A stretch of DNA of 22,059 nucleotides from Nemertoderma westbladi. Its lineage: Eukaryota; Xenacoelomorpha; Nemertodermatida; Nemertodermatidae. The first letter of the stretch is position 1, and every line of letters begins with the position of its first letter. This document shows, in pieces, positions 10,149 through 19,569 of the stretch. The position numbers were made by a program, and so were the translations under genes. Where the stretch lies: the NCBI GenBank assembly GCA_032718475.1, contig JAUCBJ010006073.1, forward strand, positions 1-22,059, written 5' to 3'. The notes under the pieces are model-generated. The model was not told the DNA's origin. It was given only the letters and a program-made list of their open reading frames with translations, and did not search any database.

Positions 10149-13100
10149 CTAGGTTAAAAGTCAAACTAACGATTAGGAATTATATTATGAAATATAATTT
10201 ATAAATATAATATATATAATTAAAAATGAAATTGAAGTAGGTTTTTATTATTTATTATTTCATTACATTATTATTTAATTGTATTATTAAAAATTATTGT
10301 TATAAAAAAATTTATAACAAATTTGGGACAGGTAAAAAACCTACACCATATTACTGCATCACTAGAGCAGATTGATGGCTAATAAATTTGTATCAAATAA
10401 ATACGAAAATTTTGAGAATGTAGGATAAGTCTAATTAAGGACAATACTGTTGTATTGGGGACAACTAACAGTCAGACCTACCAACAGTCAGAAAAACTCA
10501 CCAACAGTCAGAAAACAGTCCCACATAGTCTACCAACAGTCAAGGGCTTCAAAAAATTCCGATTATCTAAATGGGGTTCCTTAAATTCGTAATAATCAAA
10601 ATCATATCAGCTGATATCCGTAACTAAGGAAATTACGTCACTCGGTACTGTACCGTACAGCAGTAGGCCTACCGAACCTATACAGTTGTTATCACAGTAG
10701 GCTATTGTTACCGGTATGGAATCCGGGAACGGCGAGGACGATGTTGGTCTAGTTTAGTTTGCGGTACCGACACAAGTCAACACTGAGGATTAAATTGCGA
10801 CAGACTGTTATTTGGTGTTGATGTGACAGACAACTGTTAACATATGGCCGCGACTAGTACCGGTGGAGGCCATCGGTACTGGTAGAATAGAAGAAAAAAT
10901 GGGATCTGTCAACTTGGATAATATACGGAAATGTATCCCACAGAAATGTCCCTCCGTGCCGCTCCAAGTGCCAATTCTATCCAACCCTCCCCTGCGCAGC
11001 GCGCTTCCAGAAAGGCCCATATACATATTGGACGTCTTGATAAGACTGAAACCAAGGAACGGATTGTTGATTATCTCATAAACGAAGGATTCCCCAGTGT
11101 CGAAGTAATACCCGTGTCTACTCACCCCGATTCTGAGTATGGAAGCTTTCATTTGATCTGCGACCAATCCCAACGCGATTCAATAATGAACCCAGATCTA
11201 TGGGAATGCGGAATTAGCATCAGGAACTACTGGCTCACAAACGATGAGAGGGAGCTTTTCGGCTTACAACGTCGACCCATTCGTTCAAACCATGGTCCTG
11301 CGGACACTCCGATTTTAAACTCTCAACCGACAGACTGACTTGCGATAAATATTATGCTATGGAATGTGGAAGGGTTAAAGTATATCACTGATAATGTCGG
11401 CGACTTCAGTAGCGACATTTACAAAGACTGCGATGTTATCCTCCTATCTGAAACACTATCATTTGATGCAGATTTCCCCAATAACTCCTATTACTTCTTT
11501 CCTGAACCCGCACGAAAGCCCCCCCGAGGCCGCCCTATCGGAGGTCTCTTGAGTCTATGCAAACCGAAACTAAACCCAGTCTACATTGCCTCAGATGAAA
11601 ATCACGTGATAATAGAAACTGATATTTCTTACTTCATTCAATTCTACTTTACTCCTGATACAACGATTGAAGAAATCCTTCTAAAGGTAAATGAGGTTCT
11701 CACCTTAACAAATCCAAACCGTGTAATCATAATTGGTGGGGATTTTAACTGTCGATTGGACAAAGGGACCCGCGGAACCGATCTTGCTGACAATCTCGGA
11801 GTTATCGGTTTAAGTTTACTGAACAATTCCAAAGAACACACTTATTTATCACCACAAGGACAAAGCACTATAGATCTACTCTTTATAAAGACTCCCTTGC
11901 CCCTCAATCAATCACCATCAGTAGAAATACCATACAACCCTATCCGAAAACATCAACGATTTACTTTATCTGTCGCCTTACCAGGTCGTATGTCTCCACC
12001 CAACCAGCGTGCCCCGCTAGTTTCGCGGAATTTGAACACCAGCAAACTACGAGACCACCCGCTCCTTTCAGTAGCAGCCTTCGAACTAGCTGTTAACGCT
12101 GATATCAATGTTGCCAACAGATGTTTAACTGATGCTATAACAGACTCAGTTCTACCAAAGTCGATAAGACGACCTCAAAACGGAAAACCATGGTTCGACA
12201 ATGCATTTGTTCTCAAAAAGGAATTTCTCTACTACTGACAAAGACATTTTCTGGGAAGCACGCCGTGAATACAAAAAATTGCTGAAATACAAACGTGAAA
12301 TTTATGAGGAAGATCGCCTTCTAGAACGTATAGCTCAAACTGAAATTACACCATGGACTTTGCTGAGAGAAGGCAAACCAAACAATGTAGCACCTATACC
12401 AATGGATAAACTTGAAACTCATTTTGAGAATCTTTTAAGTCACTTAAATGACCCGTTAAATACTCCCGACATCCCAGAAACATCAAATGATGAAACCAAC
12501 AGTGATGAATGGTATAATGCCCCAATCACGGCCGCTGAAGTAGAAAATACTATTAACCACGCAGCTAACCGTAAAGCTAGCGGACCCGATCGTATTTACT
12601 ACGAACACCTTAAACAAGGCCTACCGTTTATTATTCACCTCTTAGTCCTACTTTATAACACGTGTCTCAATCTAGGCTCAATCCCAGAAGTGTGGATGTC
12701 CAGTTTCATCAAGGTTCTATACAAAGGAAAGGGTAAAATTACCAATCCAGATAATTACCGCGGCATAGCGCTTCTAAGCGTCATTCTCAAGATATTTACC
12801 TCCATTATAAACAAGCGTTTACTACTCAGACTCTTACATCGTTTACCACTAGAACAATTTGGGTTTACCCCGGGCAAATCTACAACTGACGCAATTAAGC
12901 TCCTCCTTTCCGAGATCTCGTCACTAGTTGCCTCTGAGGGACGAGTCTATGTGGCTTTCATAGACTTTCGGAAGGCCTTCGACTCCACCAGCCGAAATAT
13001 TTTCTTCCATAAACTCTACCACGATTTCGGTGTCAAAGGGAAACTATACAACATCATCAAATCAATACTGAAAGTAAATTTCATACAAATCTATGATGGG

Positions 13101-16100
13101 TTACGTCTATCAAATGCAATCCGACAAATACTCGGTTTCTTACAAGGCGATTGCCTTTCTCCGACGAAATTCATCCTGTACATTGCCGACCTCGTATCTG
13201 CCCTGCGGCGCGCAATCCAGTTTCTGAAATGTATATTTTATGCCGATGATCTTGCTTTTTACTCTACCAACCCTAGGGATATTCAAGACGGTCTTAACAA
13301 CCTTTACAAATGGTGCTGTGAAAACTCTCTACAAGTTAACCTAATAAAAACAAAGATTGTTAAGTTTAGGAAGGGTGGCCGGCTTGCTCTGTATGACAAA
13401 TTCTTTTACAATGGGGAGGCTGTAACAATCTGTGATCATTACGAGTATCTGGGACTCACCCTACAACCAACTTTGACGTTCACAGAGCACATTAAAGCAA
13501 AAAAAATATACATATTATATACATATTCCGCCATTGGCTCTCTTAGAAACCTGCATCTAGTTTCTGTACAAACCGGAATGAAAATATTTCAAATGAAGAT
13601 TTTCCCAATGACAACGTACGCAATATCCGAGTTTGGTCCCCTGCTTACACTGCCCCAACTAAAGGAAATCGACAAAATAAAATCTACATTTATAAAACGG
13701 TTACTCGGCCTACACATCTCCTCATCCTCCACGCTTGCTTTGAAATTAATCAACGAAGAAACCTTAACTAATGACATTGTTCTTAAATTCCCAGGCATAT
13801 TTAACTCAGCAATTCTAGAACAGTACAACACTTTCTGAAACGATCGCAATGCAAATTTCAATGCAGAACAATACCAGCTGGGCCCTGCGTTCCAATCATC
13901 TAGCTGGAAACGCAGCGGCCAACGACACCGTCACCTAGCAACAAGAACCACATCACACGGGTTTCATTTCAAGCTGTGTGAAAATAATTCCTACCACGAT
14001 CCATGTATTGACTGTATATGTCGTTTCTGTCTGCAACCCGCAAAGAACCGATACCATGCCCTAGTCTGCGACAAATGCCCAACAATATCCACCTTATCCT
14101 CTCAATAACTAATTATTTTAGACCATATATTAATATTTTAATAATTTCTAAATTTTAGATTCCGTGCAATTTAATATATAATTACAGTACTTAGGTTTTT
14201 ACCATTTACCCCGACTGGGGGGTGTCCAGATTAATTAATAGAAATGTATTCGCTCCCAAAGTACTTTACCCATAGTACTCTTTAATCCTCAGTGTGTTGA
14301 CTTGTGTCGGTACCGCAAAGGCGCAGACTAAACTAGACCAACATCGTCCTTGCCGTTCCCGGATTTCATACCGGTAATAATAGCCTACTGTGATCACAAC
14401 TGTATCGGTTCGGTAGGCCTACTGCTGTATGGTACAGTACAGAATGACGTAATTTCAATAGTTACGGATATCAGCTGATATGATTTTGATTATTTCGAAT
14501 TTAAGGCACCCATTTAGATAATCGGAATTTTTTGAAGCCCTTGACTGTTGGAAGACTATCTGGGAAATTAGACAAGAAATTATTATTGAAATTTTGACAG
14601 AAATTTCAAATTATGTAGATAATGTTGCCTAATCTATAAAATTAAAATTCTCAAGAATTAGAAAACATCTCCCAAAATAACTTACCCTAGGTACTCTTTT
14701 AGCGGTGGGTCCTCTGTGATAAAACATCATAACAAAAACACCGAGGATACAGGCTCCACTGAGAAGTGCAATAACCACAAAATAATACCAGGAGAGATAA
14801 GGGATGGTGGCACCATCAGGTGGTACCGCATCAGCAACAACCATCTGGAATACCATTACAGACAGAAGAACAGTCATCTGTAATCCCATCTTCTCTCCTG
14901 TCTCAATAGGCAAGTAGAATCCGAAATAAGCAATCAAATTCAACAGAATTGCAGGTAGAACTATGTTAAACAGCTGTAGAATGTAATAACGTGTTATTAC
15001 TAAACTGTAGACAATAATATCGTAGTTTCCTGTTGGGAATTTGGCTTGGTAAGAAAGAGGCGCCATATATCGGATATCCCACCCTCCGTGAGGCAATGTA
15101 TTGTTTAACTCCATTCCTTTTCCTCCCAACTTTAACGACATGAATTCGTTAGGGAAACTCCAAGAAAGGAACGTAAAGTTGCATATCTGGGTATCGAATG
15201 GGAAGGATATTGTCGATACCGGACATGACGTCATCAATCGAACCGGTTTTAGCCATGCTACGTCACCTTTGTTGTCCACGAAGGCGTCGGTTAGCCATAG
15301 ATCTGGAATAGCTGTGGATATTAAATAAATGAGATGTAATTTATATGTAATATATTTTTATCACCAATATAATGTTTTGCTATGGTACTTTTATTAAATC
15401 TGTTAGTGTTTTGTAAAATCTGGAATAACAAACATCGATACCTGAATATTTAAAAGTCAAGAAACCATAAATTAAAATACTACATTTATTTTCTCGAAAA
15501 AGTTAAAGAAATTTCTTATTTTCATATAACGACTTATCAATAGCATAGCTTCAGTTTTAGACTACCTTGTTGTCAATGAGCCACTCCAATTTTTTACTTT
15601 ACTTTTTTACTATACAATATTCTACAGTGTTGTACTTTCTTGCCACCCTATCTATAATTATAACCACAGGCTTCTTTCTCTCATTTAATTGTGGCTGTGA
15701 TGATGCCGGTTTTGCTTTAGGCTCTGGCTTCTGATACATATATTTCTTTCATCCCGCCTTGTCCATTTATCTGTATGATAGTCATTACCAAAAAACAACT
15801 TGGCTAAAAACTTAACAGTTAACACTGATTAACAGGTTTTACTTAGCGTCCAGCAGGCCAGGTTTATATTTAACAAGTAGGATTGTAAGGATGTTAGAGA
15901 TAAATTATAGATTCAATAATATTTCAATAGTTCAACACAATATGAAATCTGATAGTAACTTTCTATTTATGCAATTAATCAACGTCTAATTTAATAAAGT
16001 ATAATTTAGAATGTAAACATACATATTCTTTAACTTATTTATTGGTTTATTGCCTCAAAATTGGAATGTATTCAGAATCGAAAGAAGACAGATGTCATGA

Positions 16101-16903
16101 CAATTAATGAAAACGTAAATATTAAGTGTAAACGCGACACCGAAAACCACCACCAATAATGCCGCATACTCACTCATATCGCAAATGCTCAATATGCATC
16201 AAGTATAATAAGAAGACAGATATTTTGATATAATCTCCACCTATAATCTACAACATTATTATTCACCATCATTGGGAATACTTTTATTTATTTGAAATTT
16301 CAAATATTATGTATCTCTGAAAGTTGTACAGCTAGTGCCTACTGTATAACTTTATACGGCGGCTGAGAATAAAGCACCTGCACTAGACTAGTAGTACTCA
16401 TTATTACTAGTTTATTAGATGCAAAGTAAGTAGTTATACATACCTTGATCAACATCAACATCTTCATAACAGAATTGATCGGGCATCCAGAATGTATTTG
16501 GATCGAAATACAAGGTAGACACGTTGTAGTAGTTCGGTAACTCTGGAGATTCGTTGTTCCAGACTAACGAATAATCGTGCCAGAATAGTCGCCACCATTG
16601 CAACGTCTTTAACGTCCTTGTCATCATGTCCAAGTCTATCAGCTGTCTCAGTTCCACCTCCATTCGCACCTCCACGGGTTTATTTGGGGTCTCCCTGGGT
16701 AGATTCAACTTGTTATAATTCTCCTGTAAATAATCTCGAAGAAGTCGTGTTTCTTTCATTATGTCCGTGTAATCACGTGGCGTTTCTGTTGTTTTGGTTT
16801 CCGTTGTGGTTTCCCTGGTTTCTGTAGTGGAGGATTGGGTGGTCTCTTGTGACATCACGGATGATGTCACAGACAGAATAGCGAGCGCAGCGAATAAACT
16901 CAT
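9768..16903 (-). CDS. Nicotinic-type Cys-loop receptor subunit (three exons, 488 aa)
   Basis: Exons 16903-16444, 15311-14686 and 10148-9768 join in phases 1 and 0 with GT-AG introns to give 488 residues. The product is a plasma-membrane pentameric ligand-gated channel subunit. Order of parts: a hydrophobic signal peptide (about 1-18), an unusual Thr/Glu-rich stretch, the ligand-binding domain, a Cys-loop with exactly 13 residues between Cys183 and Cys197, four membrane segments and a short C-tail. M1 is about 264-287 and M2 begins GEKMGLQMTVLLS. Glu293 (-1') and Leu303 (9') are as in cation-selective nicotinic channels. M3 is about 326-350 and M4 is in the last exon. The M3-M4 loop is short (about 95 residues). 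Loop B keeps Trp204. Loop C lacks the adjacent Cys pair, so this is a non-alpha type. Its ligand cannot be told: acetylcholine is likely by family, not shown. The ATG at 16903 has A at -3 and directly starts the signal peptide. Confidence 0.92.
10465..10544 (+). repeat. Four spaced copies of YYAACAGTCARR at the left edge of the intronic element
   Basis: The 12-mers at 10465, 10481, 10501 and 10533 are CTAACAGTCAGA, CCAACAGTCAGA (twice) and CCAACAGTCAAG. The last lies inside the left inverted repeat, and its inverted partner is at 14541-14552. The first three lie just outside the long inverted repeat, with spacings of 16, 20 and 32 bp. Confidence 0.7.
10519..10794 (+). repeat. Left long inverted repeat
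   Basis: It is the reverse complement of 14281-14565 at roughly 94% identity by eye. There are about 15 substitutions, one gap of about 8 bp, one 2-bp gap and one single-base gap. It includes the words TATCAGCTGATA (palindrome) and GTAGGCCTACC. Confidence 0.93.
10931..11338 (+). CDS. LINE ORF1, RRM-like nucleic-acid-binding protein
   Basis: The 135-residue product has a Ser/Pro/Ala-rich N-terminus (about 1-33). One compact domain follows from AHIHIGRLDK to GISIRNYWL, with alternating strands and helices like the RRM/gag-like domain of many LINE ORF1 proteins. The GSFHLICDQSQRDSIMN strand-helix and the following PDLWECGI are the parts that I recognise best. It would coat the element RNA. It ends 15 nt before ORF2. 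An earlier ATG at 10900 lies in another frame. Confidence 0.7.
   Translation: MYPTEMSLRAAPSANSIQPSPAQRASRKAHIHIGRLDKTETKERIVDYLINEGFPSVEVIPVSTHPDSEYGSFHLICDQSQRDSIMNPDLWECGISIRNYWLTNDERELFGLQRRPIRSNHGPADTPILNSQPTD
11354..14108 (+). pseudogene. LINE ORF2: APE endonuclease + reverse transcriptase + Cys-rich end; one frameshift, one in-frame TGA
   Basis: Part one (11354-12238) is an AP-type endonuclease: LLSETLSF, GRPIGGLLSL, VIIIGGDFNCRL, STIDLLF and a final KHQRFTLSV where most relatives have SDH. The frame then shifts by +1 near 12220-12240; the WFDNAFVLKKEF end and the EARREYKKLLKYK continuation belong together. Part two (to 13838) is the reverse transcriptase: KASGPDRI, KVLYKGKG, NYRGIALLS, QFGFTPGKST, motif A VAFIDFRKAFDS, motif B GFLQGDCLSP, motif C FYADDLAFYS. 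The TGA at 13836-13838 breaks the same frame. It reopens to a TAA at 14106-14108 with a C-terminal cluster (CIDCICRFC ... YHALVCDKC), a usual LINE ending. The protein would nick target DNA and prime reverse transcription. Two lesions make this copy non-functional. The clade is unresolved. Confidence 0.92.
14281..14565 (-). repeat. Right long inverted repeat
   Basis: It is the partner of 10519-10794 and begins 172 nt after the ORF2 stop. It lies about 120 bp from the receptor exon 2 donor. Confidence 0.93.
14686..15311 (-). CDS. Receptor exon 2 (Cys-loop, M1-M3)
   Basis: It begins with the last two bases of a split codon after CCACAG and ends CCTAGG|GTAAGT. It encodes residues 154-362, including the Cys-loop (CPVSTISFPFDTQIC), loop B (FLSWSF), M1, M2 and M3. 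Sequons NFT and NNT are present. The Cys-loop FPFD tetrad is intact. Confidence 0.93.
15312..16443 (-). other. Receptor intron 1 (1132 nt)
   Basis: It runs from donor GTATGT to an acceptor ending CCACAG. The interior is AT-rich. I see no further exon, and the reading phase joins exons 1 and 2 directly (split codon G|CT). Confidence 0.75.
16444..16903 (-). CDS. Receptor exon 1 (signal peptide and N-terminal ligand-binding domain)
   Basis: The exon holds 153 codons plus one base. It ends CAAG|GTATGT, a good donor at 16443. It encodes the signal peptide, the low-complexity Thr/Glu segment (about residues 20-42), the LQWWRLFWHDYSLVW strand region and the WMPDQFCYED loop-A region. Two N-glycosylation sequons (NES, NVS) lie near its end. 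Confidence 0.9.
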
Positions 16904-17866
16904 GGTAGGTAACCCGAGTTAATCTATAATTTATTAATCTTACAAATTATATTCACGATATTGTCTTTAAGTTTATTCAGTTTTTATCTGAAATAAGTTT
17001 GGATATAAATATATAAAACCTGAGTGAAAATTATAGCCGATATAGACTACTAAACCACGAGAATTGGAAAACTTGTAAACGGGCTTTATTAAAACGACGA
17101 CGGTATTATTGCCTCAAGGCAGTGCAGTTTGATATTATTATTTCTCATTGATTATCCACAACTCGGCTACAGGTGCCACATAACTAATTCTATATCACGA
17201 TTGTACGGATTTTTGCTGAACAGGTTATAAAGCTTGAAAGCGTATTGGATGTAGTTATATTTAATTTTGATTATGATTCACACAACTGCTCAAAATCAAC
17301 ACAGTAATCCAATTGTACATCTTTGCACCATTTTTGATGTCGAATGTTTCAACTATTTTCAAGACTTACTCTCTGCCATCTAGTAATAGTATGAATTTTT
17401 TACGTATTATTGGATCTCTTTACATTAAATAGGCGTACAAATTGCGCGTACACTGTTATATTAAAAATATATATATACCCAAATATAAAACATTCAAAGT
17501 CTATGGGAATTATTGTTATTATAGCAACATAACAATGGATCTTATTGAGCCAGGTTGTATTTATTAGTTCAATTTGGCAACCTCAAGGCTCTAATGTGGT
17601 GATGGGGTGTAATTCTATTCCGCTGGGAGTATTGCCAACAAAAATGAACGTATCACACGATAGTTATTACAAACAAACATTATACAGTATACATGTACAC
17701 CAAGCCAGAAACATTTTAAATAATATTTAAAAATGTCCCCACATTTATAAGAAACAATAAAATATATGTGGTTAAATAAAAAAAGTGGTAAGTAGGCAAG
17801 AAAAAATAATCATTTATATAAACAAAACAGTGAAGCTAATTAAATGAAATACTAAGCAGGACATAC
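16904..17866. other. 5' flank of the receptor gene
   Basis: AT-rich with no convincing gene. The receptor promoter should lie here on the minus strand. TATA-like AT runs occur near 17001-17020 but none is distinctive enough to call. An open frame at 17545-17730 has no recognisable content. Confidence 0.4.
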
Positions 17867-18136
17867 TTGCAGGACATTGCTTTCGCCGTGAGGACTAGCC
17901 AGTGCATAATCTTGTACTTTGGCAGCCTCATGGAGTGAATAAGCATTGTGGACAGCCCATGACTTTCTTGAGACGCATCTTAAAGGACACTGGCCTTGAA
18001 GATGCGGATGATCTAGCAAATGTCATGGGTGATAGGGAGTTGTGGCGGCGCAATTTTGTCGACAAGCCGGCACAGCATTCATAAAAATGCAGCTGCAATG
18101 CAGCATGCCGATCATAGTAGTAGTAGTAGTAGTAGT
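17867..18136 (+). mobile_element. 5'-truncated 3' end of the RTE-like LINE with (TAG)n tail
   Basis: It begins at TTGCAGGACATTGC and follows the intact copy closely to the stop codon and the terminal ATGCAGCTGCAATGCAGC. It ends in a TAG microsatellite (18115-18136). It carries about 70 C-terminal codons including LRRILKDTG and GDRELWRRNFVDKPA, with a TAG stop early in the frame (GAGGACTAGCC). Severe 5' truncation is the normal outcome of incomplete target-primed reverse transcription. Confidence 0.92.
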
Positions 18137-19077
18137 CATTTTTGCCGATGGGGGTCTGGTGTCTTCTAATTAAAATTATCTGTCTACAGTTACATTCTTG
18201 CCTTTTGTATTTATTACTGCTTATTTTATTACTGTTAGTTCTCTTTTTTATATTATTATTATTTTTTTTTATTTCCTAGTTTGGTATTTTTTCTGGGGGT
18301 CCCCCTACCATGTCCAAGGATGAAGTGTAAGGCGAAAATATAGATTATAAAGCAAATTTTCTCAAAACCGTAAACAATTTATCTATGGATATATTAGGTG
18401 ATTATCAATTTTTGTACTTGTACAAAGAGGATTAGTTTTGTAGAGTATTATATTTGACTTATACTGTACATTTGCAGTTTTATGATATGCTATATACCAT
18501 TAAAACTATCTAAAACATTTTTTGTACAACTTCCAGTGCCACTATTGTATTTTTAGTATTGTACTATTATAGTTACTGTAGGCCCTATAATTGTTTCTAG
18601 ATTACACAGCAACTGGATATAGGGGCATAACCTTTTGTTTGTTTTTTTTGTTTTTTTTTGTTGTATTATCTTAATATTTTGTTTAAACCCTGCTAAGTTG
18701 CCTTAATATACGTAATACCCTGTTTAAAAAAAAACGCTGCTTTATGTTGTGTTGTTTAGAAAGCGCCCGACTCGTGATTGTGATGTTTAGATAGGCGCTA
18801 TTCTCTTGATTGTTTCTGTTTCTAATTTATGCTTGTTAATTGCTGTTAGGTCAAATATTACAGTATTTAGGCTGTTGCTTTAGGCAATAGCGTAATTAAT
18901 TAGTAGTACGCATTCTGGAATACTTAGTAATTAGTACGCAACTCTGTATATTGGAGACACCGAAATTTACTTAGCACTTAGAATAAAATTAAGAGATTGT
19001 ACGCTGCATAGCGGAGAATAGTTTAGTAATTACGTTTAGAATACTTTAGGATATTCGACGCTAGGCGGTTATTTAAA
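18137..19077. other. AT-rich spacer between two LINE copies
   Basis: T-rich runs (18245-18270, 18635-18660) and a repeated TTAGTAATTAGTACGC-like word around 18890-18940 are visible. No gene is supported. Confidence 0.4.
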
Positions 19078-19090
19078 AGTAGCGGGTTAG
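19078..19090. repeat. Target-site duplication, left copy (AGTAGCGGGTTAG)
   Basis: These 13 bp are repeated at 20790-20802, immediately after the (TAG)n tail of the LINE insertion. The leading AGTAG is ambiguous with the tail, but GCGGGTTAG is not. Confidence 0.85.
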
Positions 19091-19569
19091 GTCAGGTCAG
19101 GTATTCTAGGTCATTGATCAAGAAAACTTGCCACCTCCATGCAGCATAAAGGAGGTGCTACCTGTAGCTGCATAGACCCTCTTACTAGGGCAAATCTGGT
19201 CCTGTAACTAGGACCCCCTTCGTTCTGGGATAAGGACGCCCTTGGTCCTGGATTAAGGACCCATATACTTGGCTGCAGGGGTATATGGCCTGACCAGGCA
19301 GATGGTGATCTACCAATGGCTGGTCAGGAGTAGAGTGTTCTCATGTCCACTCTGAGAGCACTTCACTGCGACCTGCACCTGGCAGCAAGGGTACAGGGCA
19401 TGACCCAGCAGATGAGCTGCAACAGCCAATGGTGGGTCATGTGCGCCAGAGTAGATATGGGTGATGGGCCTCATATCTGACTCCATTGCGACACCCACCC
19501 TGTGGAATAGCAAACCAGGGTGTGGTATTTGCCCCGAGAGCTGACTCGGCAAAAAAGCACCCCCCAACC
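19091..19569 (+). promoter_or_regulatory. Hairpin-rich 5' leader of the RTE-like LINE
   Basis: Short perfect stems follow one another: 19132-19138 with 19151-19157, 19198-19203 with 19210-19215, 19244-19249 with 19256-19261, 19289-19297 with 19320-19328, 19399-19407 with 19433-19441, 19496-19502 with 19516-19522, and 19534-19538 with 19545-19549. The fourth and fifth belong to two diverged copies of a tandem repeat of about 115 bp, and their arms differ in a compensatory way. Function is inferred: it may act in translation, packaging or promoter activity. Confidence 0.65.

Larger units (their letters stand above)
10519..14565 (+). mobile_element. Non-LTR retrotransposon bracketed by about 280-bp inverted repeats, inside receptor intron 2
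   Basis: The element occupies about 4.05 kb of the 4.54-kb intron 2 (14685-10149) and is antisense to the receptor. Order: left inverted repeat 10519-10794, leader, RRM-like ORF1 (10931-11338), ORF2 with endonuclease, reverse transcriptase and Cys-rich end (11354-14108), short 3' sequence, right inverted repeat 14281-14565. A LINE normally has no terminal inverted repeats. They may mark a composite (LINE carried in a foldback or DNA element), an inverted re-integration of the LINE's own 5' end, or an unusual family. I find no target duplication at the outer edges. Both ORFs are nearly full length. Confidence 0.85.

Noticed and set aside
10519-14565. LTR retrotransposon, Penelope or DIRS element
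   Set aside because: The repeats are inverted rather than direct, the ORF2 has an AP-type endonuclease with LINE-type RT motifs, and no protease, integrase, tyrosine recombinase or GIY-YIG domain is seen.
17902-18084. Separate small gene of 60 codons
   Set aside because: It matches the C-terminal codons of the RTE-like reverse transcriptase and is part of a truncated LINE copy.
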